From Cliona cf. orientalis (Eukaryota > Porifera > Demospongiae > Clionaida > Clionaidae), in assembly GCA_963930775.1 (NCBI GenBank), contig OZ005704.1, positions 868,001 to 932,000 of the forward strand: DNA of 64,000 bases, written 5' to 3'. The position numbers and the translations under genes are program-made. Positions 25,436 to 37,800 of the stretch are shown here, piece by piece (position 1 is the stretch's first letter; each line of letters opens with the position of its first letter). The notes beneath the pieces are model-generated. The model did not search any database, was not told the origin of the DNA, and worked only from the letters and a program-made list of their open reading frames with translations.

Positions 25436-28400
25436 TCAACATCCGCAGTGCTATGGTATGCTGATAGGCTTCAAGAGTGAATTGTAGAGCTGCTTAATCA
25501 AAAAATTGACCTGTTTTCATCTTATAATATTGTGTTAGTTTTCTAGCATCCAAGTCTGATTCTAGCTAGCTACCAAACACAATCCCATATTAAACAAACA
25601 TACATGTACCAGAACTGCTTCACAAAAGAGGGGTGGGTACCCAGGCTACGATAAATATAGCTATAATAATTACCAATGCCATCATAATAGCTAGCTACTG
25701 AGTAATACGTACCTTTTTGATGGAGGATCAGAAGGTTGCAATTTGGCGCCAAATTTGGAATGTCAAAGAACGAATCGATTATTCGAAAGAACCATCGGAA
25801 GATGGGCTGCTCCCAAGTAGATACCCTAGACCTCTCTGTTTGACTGAGTTTCTTTGATTATATCCCTCGATTCTTTGAGACAGGACTCCTCTTTAGCCTT
25901 ATTCCCTCGTTGTTGCCTGCAGCTGGTATTTCAAATTCAAACGCGAGCATGCGCATAAGTCGAGGTAGGCGGAGTCAAGCGGGCTCACGAAGGTAATCGT
26001 GAACGGGTACACTAAACGGTGAACCGTCTGTTTATCATTTTACAAACGGTATATTCCGTAAACGTGCAAAATTATGTAATACAAACACTGCGGTTGATCT
26101 ACGGGTAGCCAACGGTCCCCGTATTAACTTTGTCCCGTGTATGGTCCGTTTAGATGCCCGTCCGCGAAATTACACGGAAATTCCGTGTTCCCGTATGTGC
26201 GGTGCGTTTTTCCTGTGTCTCCTCCCAGTAGTACTCCAGCCTACAATTTTCTGTAGAAACAGTCACCTGTACTTGATCAAGGAGAATTTGAAGCTTCACT
26301 GGATTGTTGCATCTGACTACTATCGTCTGCTCTGAATCTGGTAGCTTCACGCTGAAGGATTCAGCAACTGTGGTGGTAGCTTGGGGACGAACGCTTTGGA
26401 TGTGTAACTCGGGAGTCATCGTGGGGCTAGGGGTCTTTACTTCCTCTTCACCACCTTCCTCATAATCACTAATTGTAAGAGATCGATTAGTATCTACTGT
26501 GGTTATATTACCCTCGGTAAAGAAGTTGGTGTTCTTGTTTCTTAGGCTGTCTATTCTGGTAGAATTCATAGAGAAGCTCTCACTAAGTGAGAGACTGAGC
26601 TCTAGGGGCTGCGTGTCCCTATCAGGGGTGTAAGCTATGTTGTCGTAAGGGGCAACAGCTTCAGCAGATTCACCCGATGGAGCGGACTTGATGTGTGTAC
26701 CATCTCGGAACTCGCCTCTGTGGATCGTTCGACGCACAGAGTTGTGATTTTCCAAAAAGCCAGGTGAATTTTCTTCAAGTAATTTCACCTGCCTCATGGT
26801 TTTAGCTTCGTAGGCTTCCCACATGATGACAGTGCCACTCTGACTGTTAGTAGTTGAAGCTTCATTTCCTTCTGTGGTACTCTGATCAAAACCTTCCACC
26901 AAAGGTCGAAATCCCTTACCTCCACTTGCCACAATGGCTTTCTCCATTTCACAGGGACCTGATGATGGAATGCAAGTGAGGAATCGGACATAATCACTGT
27001 AAGGATGGAACCAAGCTAAAAGTTCATTTTCATGGAACACCATGATGTGTCCAGAGGCCATGCCTACCCAGACTGTATCCAGGGCAGGTGTCATAGCAGT
27101 GATTAGCAGGTCTGGATATATATCTTTTGTACCTGAGGAGACTCTCTTCAGGTGCTTTCCTGTGTCAATGTCGTACATGTGGCACTTTTTGTAAGCGTCC
27201 CAGGCAGAGAGAACCACTCCACCAAGATGGGCACTCCACATGATATTGCTATCAGAGTGAAAGGATAGCTGACCGATGTAGGCCTGTTGCTCTTTCTCAC
27301 GGTGGATGGAGCCTTCAAGAGCAAGGTTATCAAAGTTGAGGAAGAAGATGTACTTAGTATGAGTGACCCACACACACTCTTGGGTGCAGACAATCCCATC
27401 AACAGCATGCTCTGAGATGTACTTGTACCTTGGCTTGACGTTAGCACGTACTCCAATGATATCATTGTAAAAGGAGAAGCAGTATCCTTCGAGAGTGCCC
27501 AAGTAGACCGCTTTGTCAGTGGCAGTAATACAGGTTAGAGAGTTCTCACGCATGCGAACGTTGTGCACCAACTCCCTCGAACCAACACTGAAAATATCGA
27601 TAACTCCATACTCTATTCCAGCTCTTGATCCCACCCAAACGTGGTCACCGCAAAGTGCCATGCACTGGACTTGGTTGTCCTTAATGAATGTTTGGTTGAC
27701 CATTAACATGGTGTGGGTGTTAAACATGCTGACCTCAGCACCTTCAGCTCCATCACAGCACACCCATAGCTCACTCTGAAGCCGATTTGGGTGCCCAGCT
27801 TTGGCAAAATTGGAGGGAGTTATGGCTATAGCTCGACGAAGTGACTGCTTTCCACTCATTAGTTGCACACACATCACCATCTGAGTTGCTGAGCCGCAAA
27901 CTTTCTTGATGACTGTGTCAGTGTCAAAGCGATTCTTGGGGTTGTCTTCCCAGCAAGCCTGCATGACTTGAGTGAGGTAGTGGTAGCCTGTACGAGAAAT
28001 GTCGACATCTTGAAGCTTGGGACGAGCGCCTTGTTGGACGGCTACATCAATTCTATGAGGAGGAATATGGTGGTAAGGATGTCTACGAGCGATCATCTGG
28101 TAGAGGAACATACCAAAGGAGAAGATATCAGCTCTGTGATCATAGACTGAACGCTGGTTACTCTTGCCAATGTGAAGCACTTCCGGAGCAATGAATCCCT
28201 GTGTGCCTTGAAGGCCTCTCGCTCCAATAGGGGCTAGATGAGTGGCAATACCAAAATCGGCCACTTTGCAGTGGCAGAGTGAATCTGGATCGAGAGTCCA
28301 CAGCAAAACGTTGGCTGCTTTGAGATTACGGTAGATAATGCCCCGACTGTGAAGAAAGCGAAGAGCAGCTGCCACTTCTGCAGCTATCCTGAAAATGGTG

Positions 28401-31400
28401 AGACGATGAACAGGGATCTTCTTTTTGAGAATTGGGAACTCCAGAGACTTGAGTGGGGCTTCTTCAAGCACAAGAGCCATCAAGGGATGCACACAGACCC
28501 CAATGAGACACACTAGGCAGGGGTGGTGGGACTGCTGGAGCAGCTTGGCTTCTGAACGGAACTCAGTGAAAGCTTCTTCACTACGAGAAAGGTACTTCTT
28601 GATGGCTACAGACTTTCCTTTGCATTTTCCTCGGTACACCTTTCGGTAGCCTCCCTTACCAAGCAGCGAGGTATCATCTTCTTGGTAGTTGACCTCGTCA
28701 GCATCCAGATGAAACTCTGGATCAATATCTTGAAGGAGGAGATCTGGAACAATATCAGCCAAAGATACTATGTGATTTTTGGCCGGGTCATCTCGGAAGT
28801 AGCCACACTCCATTGTTATTTCATTCTTTGCAATTATAGGTAGGCACTGTTCTACTTTAAATTCAAAAGGCTTGGCTCGTCCCAGTTTGATACACTCGAA
28901 GCAAGGCACCTTCTGTTCGAGGCCATTAGAGCCATGCTTACTTTCCTGAAGACCAGGGTACCACTCACTGACTAGTGATATCACAAGATCAACAAGTTGG
29001 CTGATAATCTTCTTTCCAGACTTGTTAGCTGAGGCAATCATATGAATACCCTCTTTCTTTTCTCTTTTGAACTGCTTGATGCCAGTTAGGGGCTCGATTC
29101 TGAACATAATTTCTGGATCTCTGTAGCAGAGTCCTGTTTGCCAATACTCAAGATGGATGTCCTCGGTGTCAAAACAATCAGAAATATCATTTGGCAATTG
29201 CTTAGGAAAATTTGGTAGCAGCTGTGGAGCATTGATGAAAGGTTGCTGAGCTGAAACGAACGGTAGAGGACCGCTGAAGGTGGGGGCAGCAATGAAAGGA
29301 GCAGTAGAATCAGGAGTGCCGGTTGGGGTCTGGGCACTGGTCGAAGAAGCAGTGGACATATTCAAGGAGACCTCAGCACTAGCACTGATATCGCCAAATG
29401 GCCTATTGGCCTCGGTAGGTGTGGCAAGGTGCATACTGAAGCTCATTTCCTCCTTATTGGAGATGATTGGAATGGGAGCAAGCTCTGAAGTCGGTATGGG
29501 CTTATCCAAGGCATAGCAAACCTTTGGAACTGAGTGCATGATTCTGGAAAGCAAGCGACTCCAGAATCCGGGAGGTGTGTTAGCCGAGCTGAATATGATT
29601 AATCTGGAATAGATATGCTCTTGGGCATCTGTGTTTTTGTCCTTTAATTTCTTTGGCCTTTCGTCTGGCAACATGGAGGGGACCAGAACTCGCCGGTTAT
29701 CGAGAGGCAGGGCAATCTCGAATCTGTCAAGCAGGGTGAGGTACTGCTCAAAGTACTGCCAAGGAAACTGTTTATCCTTGAACAGCATGGGGATGTCCTT
29801 GGAGTAGAGGATACCACCCTTAATGAATGGGTTCCTTTCTTTGATGGTCACAACCTTGGACATCATGTCACAGAGCCAGCGAGGGTCGACAAAGTAGAGC
29901 TCGTGGAGGTTGTGTCCACGATCATCGTAGTGAAGCAAGGAACCCACATCGGTCAGAAAGAGTTTTGCCATCTTTAACTCTTCATCATCTTGAATATCGG
30001 CCAAATTCATTTGATATACCATCGTACGGAACTCTTCTGCATGCATAATGGGCTCACGTATTCCTTGCCTTACCTCCTGCTGGACTGTTTCCAGCTGCTT
30101 ATCGAGAGCATGGTAGCTGGCTGGGATCTTCTGCCCCATAATCAGTTCGCCTGCTCGATTCTTGTAGTTGGCTGCATGGTTGTAGATGGCTTCCTTGAGG
30201 AGACCAATGTTTTCGATTCGATTCTTGAGGCCAACGGGGAGGACTTCCACGATCTGAAGCTTGTTGTTGTAGGAGGCAGCCAGTGTGCCAACACGTTGAA
30301 GTAAGGCATCAATCTCTCCCCTCTCTTCATCAGGTACTTCATCCAGGTGAGTAGCTACCAATGATGATAATACAGGAGCGAGGTGCTCGAAGGGCAAGGT
30401 TGTTGAGCCAAGGCCTCAGCTCCTCCACACCTTTGTCTCCATGCTTCAGGTTGAAGAGAAGCAGGTAGAGGGAGCGTCGAGTGAGGAAGCACTGGTGGGT
30501 GGCATAGTACTCTTCTTGACCACCAAAATCCCAGATACTGAAGTGAAAATTTCTACTTCCCACACTAGGACGGTACCACCACTCGCTCACATCCACCCCA
30601 ACTGTTGATTCGTTTCCATATTCTTTTCCCTGGAGTCGAGCTACCAATGTGGTCTTACCACGATTAGCATGGCCAACAAGCATGAGCTTCATGCGAAAGA
30701 AGCCTCTGGCACTACGAAGCTTGCTGTTCAGGTAGCGGATGCAGTCACGACACTCTTTTTGCAGGTTTTTCGGTGGATCTTTGAGGTTCTCGAGACCAGT
30801 CAGATTGAGGTGAGAGAGGTAGGAAAGTCGTCCCATCTCAACAGGAAGCGTCAGGATGTCAGGATTATCGCTGAGAATGAGCGAGTGAAGTGTGGTGAAA
30901 GAGCAAATGCAGAGAGGCACATTGCGGAACAGATTCTTGGCCAAGTTGAGGGAGCGGATGGCTGGAGCAATGACATTGAGTGGCAGATTATTGAGCTGGT
31001 TGTTGGAGAGATCAAGAACGGTGAGGCAAGGGGACCACTCTGCTACATCGGGAATCTCGGTAAGCCTGTTGTTGGAGAGATTGAGCTCTCCCAAGCTTGG
31101 AAGCTCAAGAAGACATTTTGGGATCATTCTCAGCTCATTATGTTGGAGATCAATCATTACAACCTACAAAAACATAATACGGTGAGAATTATCTCCATGC
31201 AGCACAAGTACCATAATCTAATTATGGCAGCCTATGGGTGGTATTTCTCAGTTTAGGCTTAGACGGGGGATTGGGGTACTATGGGAGATCCTGGTTTGAG
31301 CACACTGTAGCCACCGTGTAGTTGCATGCATTCATCATAAAGCCAGAGTGTTTCACCATGCAGGAGAAAAAACTTCTAATTATACTTATCGTGATTACAT

Positions 31401-34344
31401 AGAGGATGTGGTAACTGGCTCTCTTTCAAGTAACTATAATGCTTATGTGTAATTAACTAGTCTACACGCAGCTTACATTAATTATACACAAAGTACTTGC
31501 TTTTGATTGTCAAAACATTCAATGACATGCCTAAGTCGTCTATACTTAAATTTAAGTGTCAACATGTACTACTTCCCGGCGGCTATGTATTGTAATAATA
31601 TTATAGTAACAGTAATCTTGAGTTTTGTGCTGTAAAATCCCACCCATATGCCCCCTGCGCTGTCTTTTAGCCCTGCGTCTTGTGTATAGGCTCCAACTAT
31701 AAAATCACAGTCCAGTAGCTTTATGTGTCACTGAAGACATGCATTAAAGCGGAGGGGAGTATAATATAATATGCACGTGGGATTCTATGGTATTACCTTT
31801 GTTACTTACTTGCTTCAAGTAGGTGGCCATTTCTGGAGGGAGGGTCCTGAATCCATTCCTGGCCAGCCTCAGCTTCTTCACCCAGGCAATCTTCCTCAGC
31901 CAAGTGATATCGAGCGAGAGTAGGCGTAGTTCATGCCAGTAGACGTAGCCTTCCTCCTGGTTCACATTTGTCTTCAGAAGTAGCTCCTCTCTCACCTGAC
32001 TCTGTCCATTGCGACGAGCAATCTCAATTGGTACAACAGTTGAGATGTTACCGGACAACACAGCTTTTTGTACATCACCAAATGCATCATCTTCATAGTC
32101 TTGCTTGTTTTGCAAGCCTGGTGCCGGCTCAGCAAATAGCTTTTGGATAATTGCTTTATCTCCCGTCTGGGCGGCTATGATCAATAGCAACATGGCTCGG
32201 GCCTGTGGCTTCTTCTCTTCCTTGGCATACTGTAGGCAGAATAGGAGCTCCTCAGCTCCCTTCATGATCAGCTTTCCAACATTAAGGTGATTATCGTTTT
32301 TCACAGCAGCCCTGAGAGCTCGATTGAGGCAGCCAGATTCAAGGCTATCGGCTCCATTTTTAAGCAGCTCGGTGAGTTTATCTCCATTGGTTTCAACCTC
32401 TTTTATGATCTCTATGAAATATCAGGATTGAATATGACTATGCAAGTATATATATATATACGATATAGATAAACTCTGTATGCATACACATGCAAGGGGC
32501 AATGTGATCTGATTTAATTGCTGTCACAGACTCAAGGGTGATAATTGCAGCCAGACTCATAGTAAAGGGTAGACCTAGGACCTAGGTAGCAGTAAGTTAA
32601 AGCAAAGTGTTAATTCTGCTGTGTGCAGTGCAGCTGGGGCCTATGCACCTAATTTCGTTTCATGACAGTCAAGCCAACATGCACATCTAGTCTAATTTTG
32701 AACTGGATAACCCCATACTGTACTATAGTATATGAACAACTTCATTTCTTAATGTGAAAATAAGAGGGATAGAATATCACAACTATACCTGTTCTCACGT
32801 ACTAATTACAGCTCACCTTCACTTTGTAGAAGTTTCACAATACTGTGCTTGGATCTTGCTGCCTGCTTTGGGGTTTTTCCATGTCGATCCACACAGCTAA
32901 TGTCAGCACCATGTGCCAACAGCTCTCGAACACACCGACCATGACTGTTGCTCGCTGCCAAGTGAAGAGGTGTGTAACCATTGTTTGCTCGACAGTTCAC
33001 ATTCGCATTGCCAGTTAAGTCGAGTAAATACCTTAAAACCTCAGGTTTTCCACCAGCGACAGCTTCGTGCAGTGGTGTGTAGCCAAAGAATCCCTTTCTG
33101 TTGGCTAGCCTCTCTGCTAGACACACAACATCATCAAGAAGGTCAACGTAAGCTTTTATACTCTTCATATTACCCTCACGGCACAGTTTATTGAGTGAAC
33201 ATGACTTCATCTCATTGATACGAAATTGAAGAACATTACTTTGCTTTTCAATAACTGAAAGTTCTTCCTCTGCTTCCATAAGTTGACCCTGTAATTGCAC
33301 TATCCCTTTGTTGTTCTCTGCTTGCAGTGTGTGAATCTTATCTACATGCTCCTTGCTCATGTTTTCAATCTCTAGCAGACCAGCAGCAATGGTCTCATGT
33401 TTCTCTTGAGAAACTTCCCTGATACTTTCATCATACTTTGGCATCTTTTTAAGTGTAGCAACTGTCTCACAGAGCTTTTGAGCACTGGGGCGTTCAGCAT
33501 GATCATCCTTTAAACAGTCAAGTGCTGTAGCTAGGAGGGGGTGGCTTGGATCGATTTTACTAATATGATTTTGTCGTCGTTCTTGTTCTGATATTCGCTT
33601 CTCAACTAATCCCACGTTCTCGATATCTATTTCTTTTCGTCGATCTCCTGGTTGAGGAAAGAGTCGTGTCATAGTTTGGATAGCAATGACTCCAAATGAG
33701 AAGCAGTCAATCTTCTCAGTGTACAGTGGATTATCTTTAACAGCTTCTGGAGGCATGTAGACATCTGTACCTGGGCACATGGTGAAAGTAAGGTGAGTTG
33801 CTCGAGGGTTCATGTCCCCCAGTCTTGCCATTCCAAAGTCGGTCACCTTTGCTCGGATATTGCCAATCATCAGCACATTGTTGCTGGAGAGATCTCGATG
33901 GACGATGCCATTGGAGTGGAGAAACGAGAGAGCTAATGTAACATCATGGCATATGTTGACCTGATTGTGGTAGGGAATCAGCTGTGGGGAGCTTTCCAGA
34001 AAGTGGGTTAAGCTGTCGTCCATCAGCTCCATTAGAAGAACTGGCAGGTGTGTATCAGGATCTTGGTACATGCCCAGGTACTGGATGATGTTGGGGTGTC
34101 TTATAGTACTCAGGAACTCACACTCTTGCTCAAACCTCCTCATTGGTAGCCTGTGTTCTCTGTGAGGTGCTATTAGCTGCTTTGCAGTTGGATCAGAGAG
34201 AGTTTCATGAATAATTTTTGCAGCACAGAGGAGGCCATCACATTCAGCCTTGCAGACTTTTCCATAGGACCCTATACCAAGAACTTGGTCCTTGAAGAGT
34301 TGAATACTTCTGAACTGAAATTCCTTTTCCCGTTTATGAGCCAT

Positions 34345-34834
34345 AGTGGACTAGTATTAAAACACTAAGGTCACTGGCTGATCATGAGGTAGTCACATTC
34401 AAACCACGAAGCACAATGTCATTACTTATTAGGGATGAGGGAAAGTTTTAGGATACAGTGACTTAATTAACCGCTGGACTTTCAAAATAAATACAACAGT
34501 GTCCTTTATAGGGCTGCTAATAGTATACACAGACAGTGACACTATCCACTCTTGCAAATGCGGCTCAATAAGCTTTTGATATAGCAGAAATATATTATAC
34601 ACAATAGAAGTTATTAACTATCTCCTGAGATTTGTATGCACTGTGGAAGCACAAGTCCCAATTATATAAGTTTCATGTAGCATACTAACAATAATATTAT
34701 TATTGTACAGATCAAGGATCATAATCTTACTATTACAAGTATACAATTTTACACCTACACTTATGTATGTGTTAGGCTGGTAGCTACAATACCTTAGGGT
34801 ACAAGTACACTCCCTTGCTATTTTGCTTTGTTTT
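34345..34834. other. Intergenic: ROCO-3 upstream flank and KLC 3' flank relic
   Basis: No gene seen. The left part (34640-34830) resembles sequence after KLC stops (compare 21490-21640). The right part resembles 54847-55170 upstream of ROCO-5. Confidence 0.5.
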
Positions 34835-37800
34835 TTATATCACCACACAAAGTTGAGGCCTCTGAGGTGGCAGCCTCAAATATTTATCTAACTGTTTCTG
34901 AGTTTGTAGTTTGTACAGTCTCCCCTCCCGGTAGTACTCCAGCCTACAATTCTCCGTAGCAACAGTCACCTGTACTTCGCTAAGGAGAACTTGAAGCTTC
35001 ACTGGCTTATCGCATCTGACTACTATCGTCTGCTTTGAATCAGGTAGCTTCACGCTGAAGGACTCCATGACTGTGGTGGTAGTTTGGGGACGTACGCTTT
35101 GGATGTGTAACTCTGGAGTCATGGGGCAATTGGTCTTCACTTCACCTTCTTCCTCAGTAATGATGGACGGTTGATCAGTAATTGCTGTGGTTCTACCACT
35201 ATCAGAAAAGAAATTGGTGTTCCTTTTTCTTAGGCTGTCTGTTCTGGCAGGGTTCATAGAGAAGCTCTCCCTAAGTGACAGACTGAGCTCTAGGGGCTGC
35301 GCGTCCCTATCAGGGGTGTAAGCTATGTAGTCGTAAGGGGTAACAGCTTCAGCAGATTCAGCCAATGGAGTGGACTTGATGTGCGTACCATCTCGGAACT
35401 GACCTTGGTGGATCGTTCGACGAACGGTGTGGTGGTTGTCCAAATAGCTAGGTGAGTTTTCTTCGAGTAGCTTCACCTGCCTCATGGTTTTAGCCTTATA
35501 GGCTTCCCACATGATGATAGTGCCACTCTGATTGTTAGTGGTTGAAGCTTCATTTCCTTCCATGGTACTCTGATCAAAACCTTCTACCAAAGATTGGAAT
35601 CCTTTACCTCCACTTGCCACGATGGCTTTCTCCATTTCACAGGGACCTGACGATGGAATGCAAGTGAGGAATCGGACATAATCACTGTAAGGATGGAACC
35701 AAGCTAAAAGTTCATCTTCACTGAACACCATGATGTGTCCAGAGGCCATGCCCACCCAGACTGTGTCCAGGGCAGGTGTCATAGCAGTGATAAGCAGGTC
35801 TAGATCTTTGGTGTCTGGGGAGATTCTTTTCAGGTGCGTTCCTGTGTCAATATCATACAAGTGGCACTTTTTGTAAGCATCCCAGGCAGAGAGAACTACA
35901 CCACCAAGATGGGCGCTCCAGATGATATTGCTATCAGAGTCAAAGGACAGCTGACCGATATAGGCCTCTTGCTCTTTCTCGCGATGGATGGAGCCTTCGA
36001 GAGCAAGGTTATCAAAGTTGAGGAAGTAGATATAACTCGTATGAGCGACCCACACACACTCTTTGGTGCAGACAATCCCATCAACAGCATGCTCCGAGAT
36101 GTACTTGTACCTTGGCTTGACATTAGCACGTACTTCACTGATGTCATTGTAAAAGGAAAAGCAGTATCCTTCTAGAGTACCCAAGTAGACAGCTTTGTCA
36201 GTGGCGGTAATGCAGATTATAGAGTTCTCACGCATGCGAATACTGTGCACCAATTCCCTCGAACCAATGCTAAAAATATCAATAACTCCATACTCTATTC
36301 CGGCACTTGACCCCACCCAAACATGGTCACTGCAAAGTGCCATGCACTGGACTTGGTTGTCCTTGATGAAAGTTCGACTGACCTTTGCCATGGTGTGGGT
36401 GTTAAATATGCTGACTTCAGCACCTTCAGCTCCATCACAGCACACCCAAAGCTCACTCTGAAGCCGATTGGGGTACCCAGCTCTGGAAAAATTGGAGGGA
36501 ATTATGGCTAAAGCTCGATACATTCGAAGAGACTGCTTTCCAGTGATTGGTTGCACACACATCACCATCTGAGTTGCTGATCCGCAGACTTTCTTGATAA
36601 TTTTGTCAGTATCCAAGCGATTCTTGGGGTTGTCTTCCCAGCAAGCCTGCATGACTTGAGTGAGGTAGTGGTACCCTGTACGAGAAATACTGATGTCTTG
36701 AAGCCTTGGACGATCGCCTTGTTCGATGGCCACATTAATTTTGTGGGGAGGGATGTTGTGGTAAGGATGTCTACGAGCAATGATCTGGTAGAGGAACATG
36801 CCAAAGGAGAAGATGTCAGCTCTGTGATCATAGACTGAATGCTGCTTCCTCTTACTAATATGAAGCATTTCCGGAGCAATGAACCCCCTTGTGCCTTGAA
36901 GGCCTCTTGCTCCAATAGGGGCTAGATGAGTGGCAATACCAAAATCAGCCACTTTGCAGTGGCAGAGTGAATCTGGATCGAGAGTCCACAGCAAAACGTT
37001 GGCTGCTTTGAGATTACGGTAGATAATGCCCCGACTGTGAAGAAAGCGAAGAGCAGCTGCCACTTCTGCGGCTATCCTGAAAATGGTGAGACGATGAACA
37101 GGGATCTTCTTTTTGAGAATTGGGAACTCCAGAGACTTGAGTGGGGCTTCTTCAAGCACAAGAGCCATCAAGGGATGCACACAGATCCCAATGAGACATA
37201 CTAGGCAGGGGTGGTGGCACTGCTGGAGCAGCTTCGCTTCTGAACGGAGCTCAGTGAAATCCTCTTCACTACAAGAGAGATACTTCTTGATGGCTACAGA
37301 CTTCCCTTTGTATTTTCCTCGGTACACCTTCCTGTAGCCTCCCTTACCGAGCAGTGAGGTATCATCTTCTTGGTAATTGATCTCATCAGCATCCAGAAGG
37401 AACTCTGGGTTGATATCTTGAAGGAGGAGATCTGGAATAATATCAGCTAAAGATACAGTGTGATTTTTGACTGGATCATCTCGGAAGTAGCCACACTCCA
37501 TTGTCATTTCATTCTTTGTGATCATAGGCAGGCACTGCTCCACTTTGAACTCGAATGGCTTGGGTCGTTTCAGTTTGATACACTCGAAGCAAGGCACCTT
37601 CTGTTCGAGGCCATTAGAGCCATGCTTACCTTCCTGAAGACCAGGGTACCACTCACCAACCAGTAATACCACAAGATCGACAAGTTGGCCGATAATCTTC
37701 TTTCCAGACTTGTTAGCTGAGGCAACCACATGAACACCTTCTTTCTTTTCTCTTTTGAAGTGCTTGGTGCCAGTAAGGGACTCGATTCTGAACATAATCT

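Larger units (their letters stand above)
21764..26217. mobile_element. CACTA-like DNA transposon (non-autonomous), 4454 bp, inserted in ROCO-3 exon 3
   Basis: The left end reads CACAGGGAAAACGC and the right end inverted reads CACAGGAAAAACGC (13 of 14). A 3-bp duplication TCT flanks it (21761-21763 and 26218-26220). Both ends have about 250 bp crowded with the subterminal motif ACGGG/CCCGT in both orientations. CAC termini, a 3-bp target duplication and dense subterminal repeats are traits of the CACTA/EnSpm group; the assignment is by these traits only. No transposase was recognised. The interior holds a 28-A tract, two minisatellites and several minus-strand stretches that look like exons, suggesting captured host sequence. 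The insertion lies in the codons for the C-terminal domain of ROCO-3. Confidence 0.82.
21663..34344 (-). pseudogene. ROCO-3: dual-kinase LRRK-like gene broken by a 4-bp frameshift and a transposon
   Basis: Exons: 32817..34344 (1), 31810..32411 (2), and exon 3 as 26221..31163 plus 21663..21763 with the transposon 21764-26217 between. Exons 1 and 2 are intact and encode the N-terminal kinase (HRD, DFG present), coiled coil and ankyrin repeats. Exon 3 has a GCTA insertion at 30354-30357 just before the Roc THLDE motif; translation then stops at 30339, giving a predicted 984-residue product with N-kinase, ankyrin, LRR and half of Roc. Downstream, COR, second kinase and WD40 remain open for about 1400 codons, so the break is recent. 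The second kinase has loop GKGGYRKV (third Gly lost) and YRN in place of HRD, with DFG kept. 4943 + 101 - 4 = 5040 bases, exactly 1680 codons, the same length as ROCO-5 exon 3. The truncated form may still be made. Confidence 0.85.

Noticed and set aside
24081-25440. CRISPR-like array
   Set aside because: The repeats are 152 bp with no short repeat/unique-spacer pattern and the DNA is eukaryotic.
21764-26217. RAG/Transib-type element because the ends begin CACAG
   Set aside because: Transib elements make 5-bp duplications and have a CACAGTG-type heptamer; here the duplication fits 3 bp and the ends continue GGGAAAACGC.
26150-30397. A separate gene starting within Roc of ROCO-3
   Set aside because: This open frame is only the downstream part of exon 3 after the 4-bp insertion; its first residues (MPFEHLAPVLSS) are out-of-frame reading before the insertion point.
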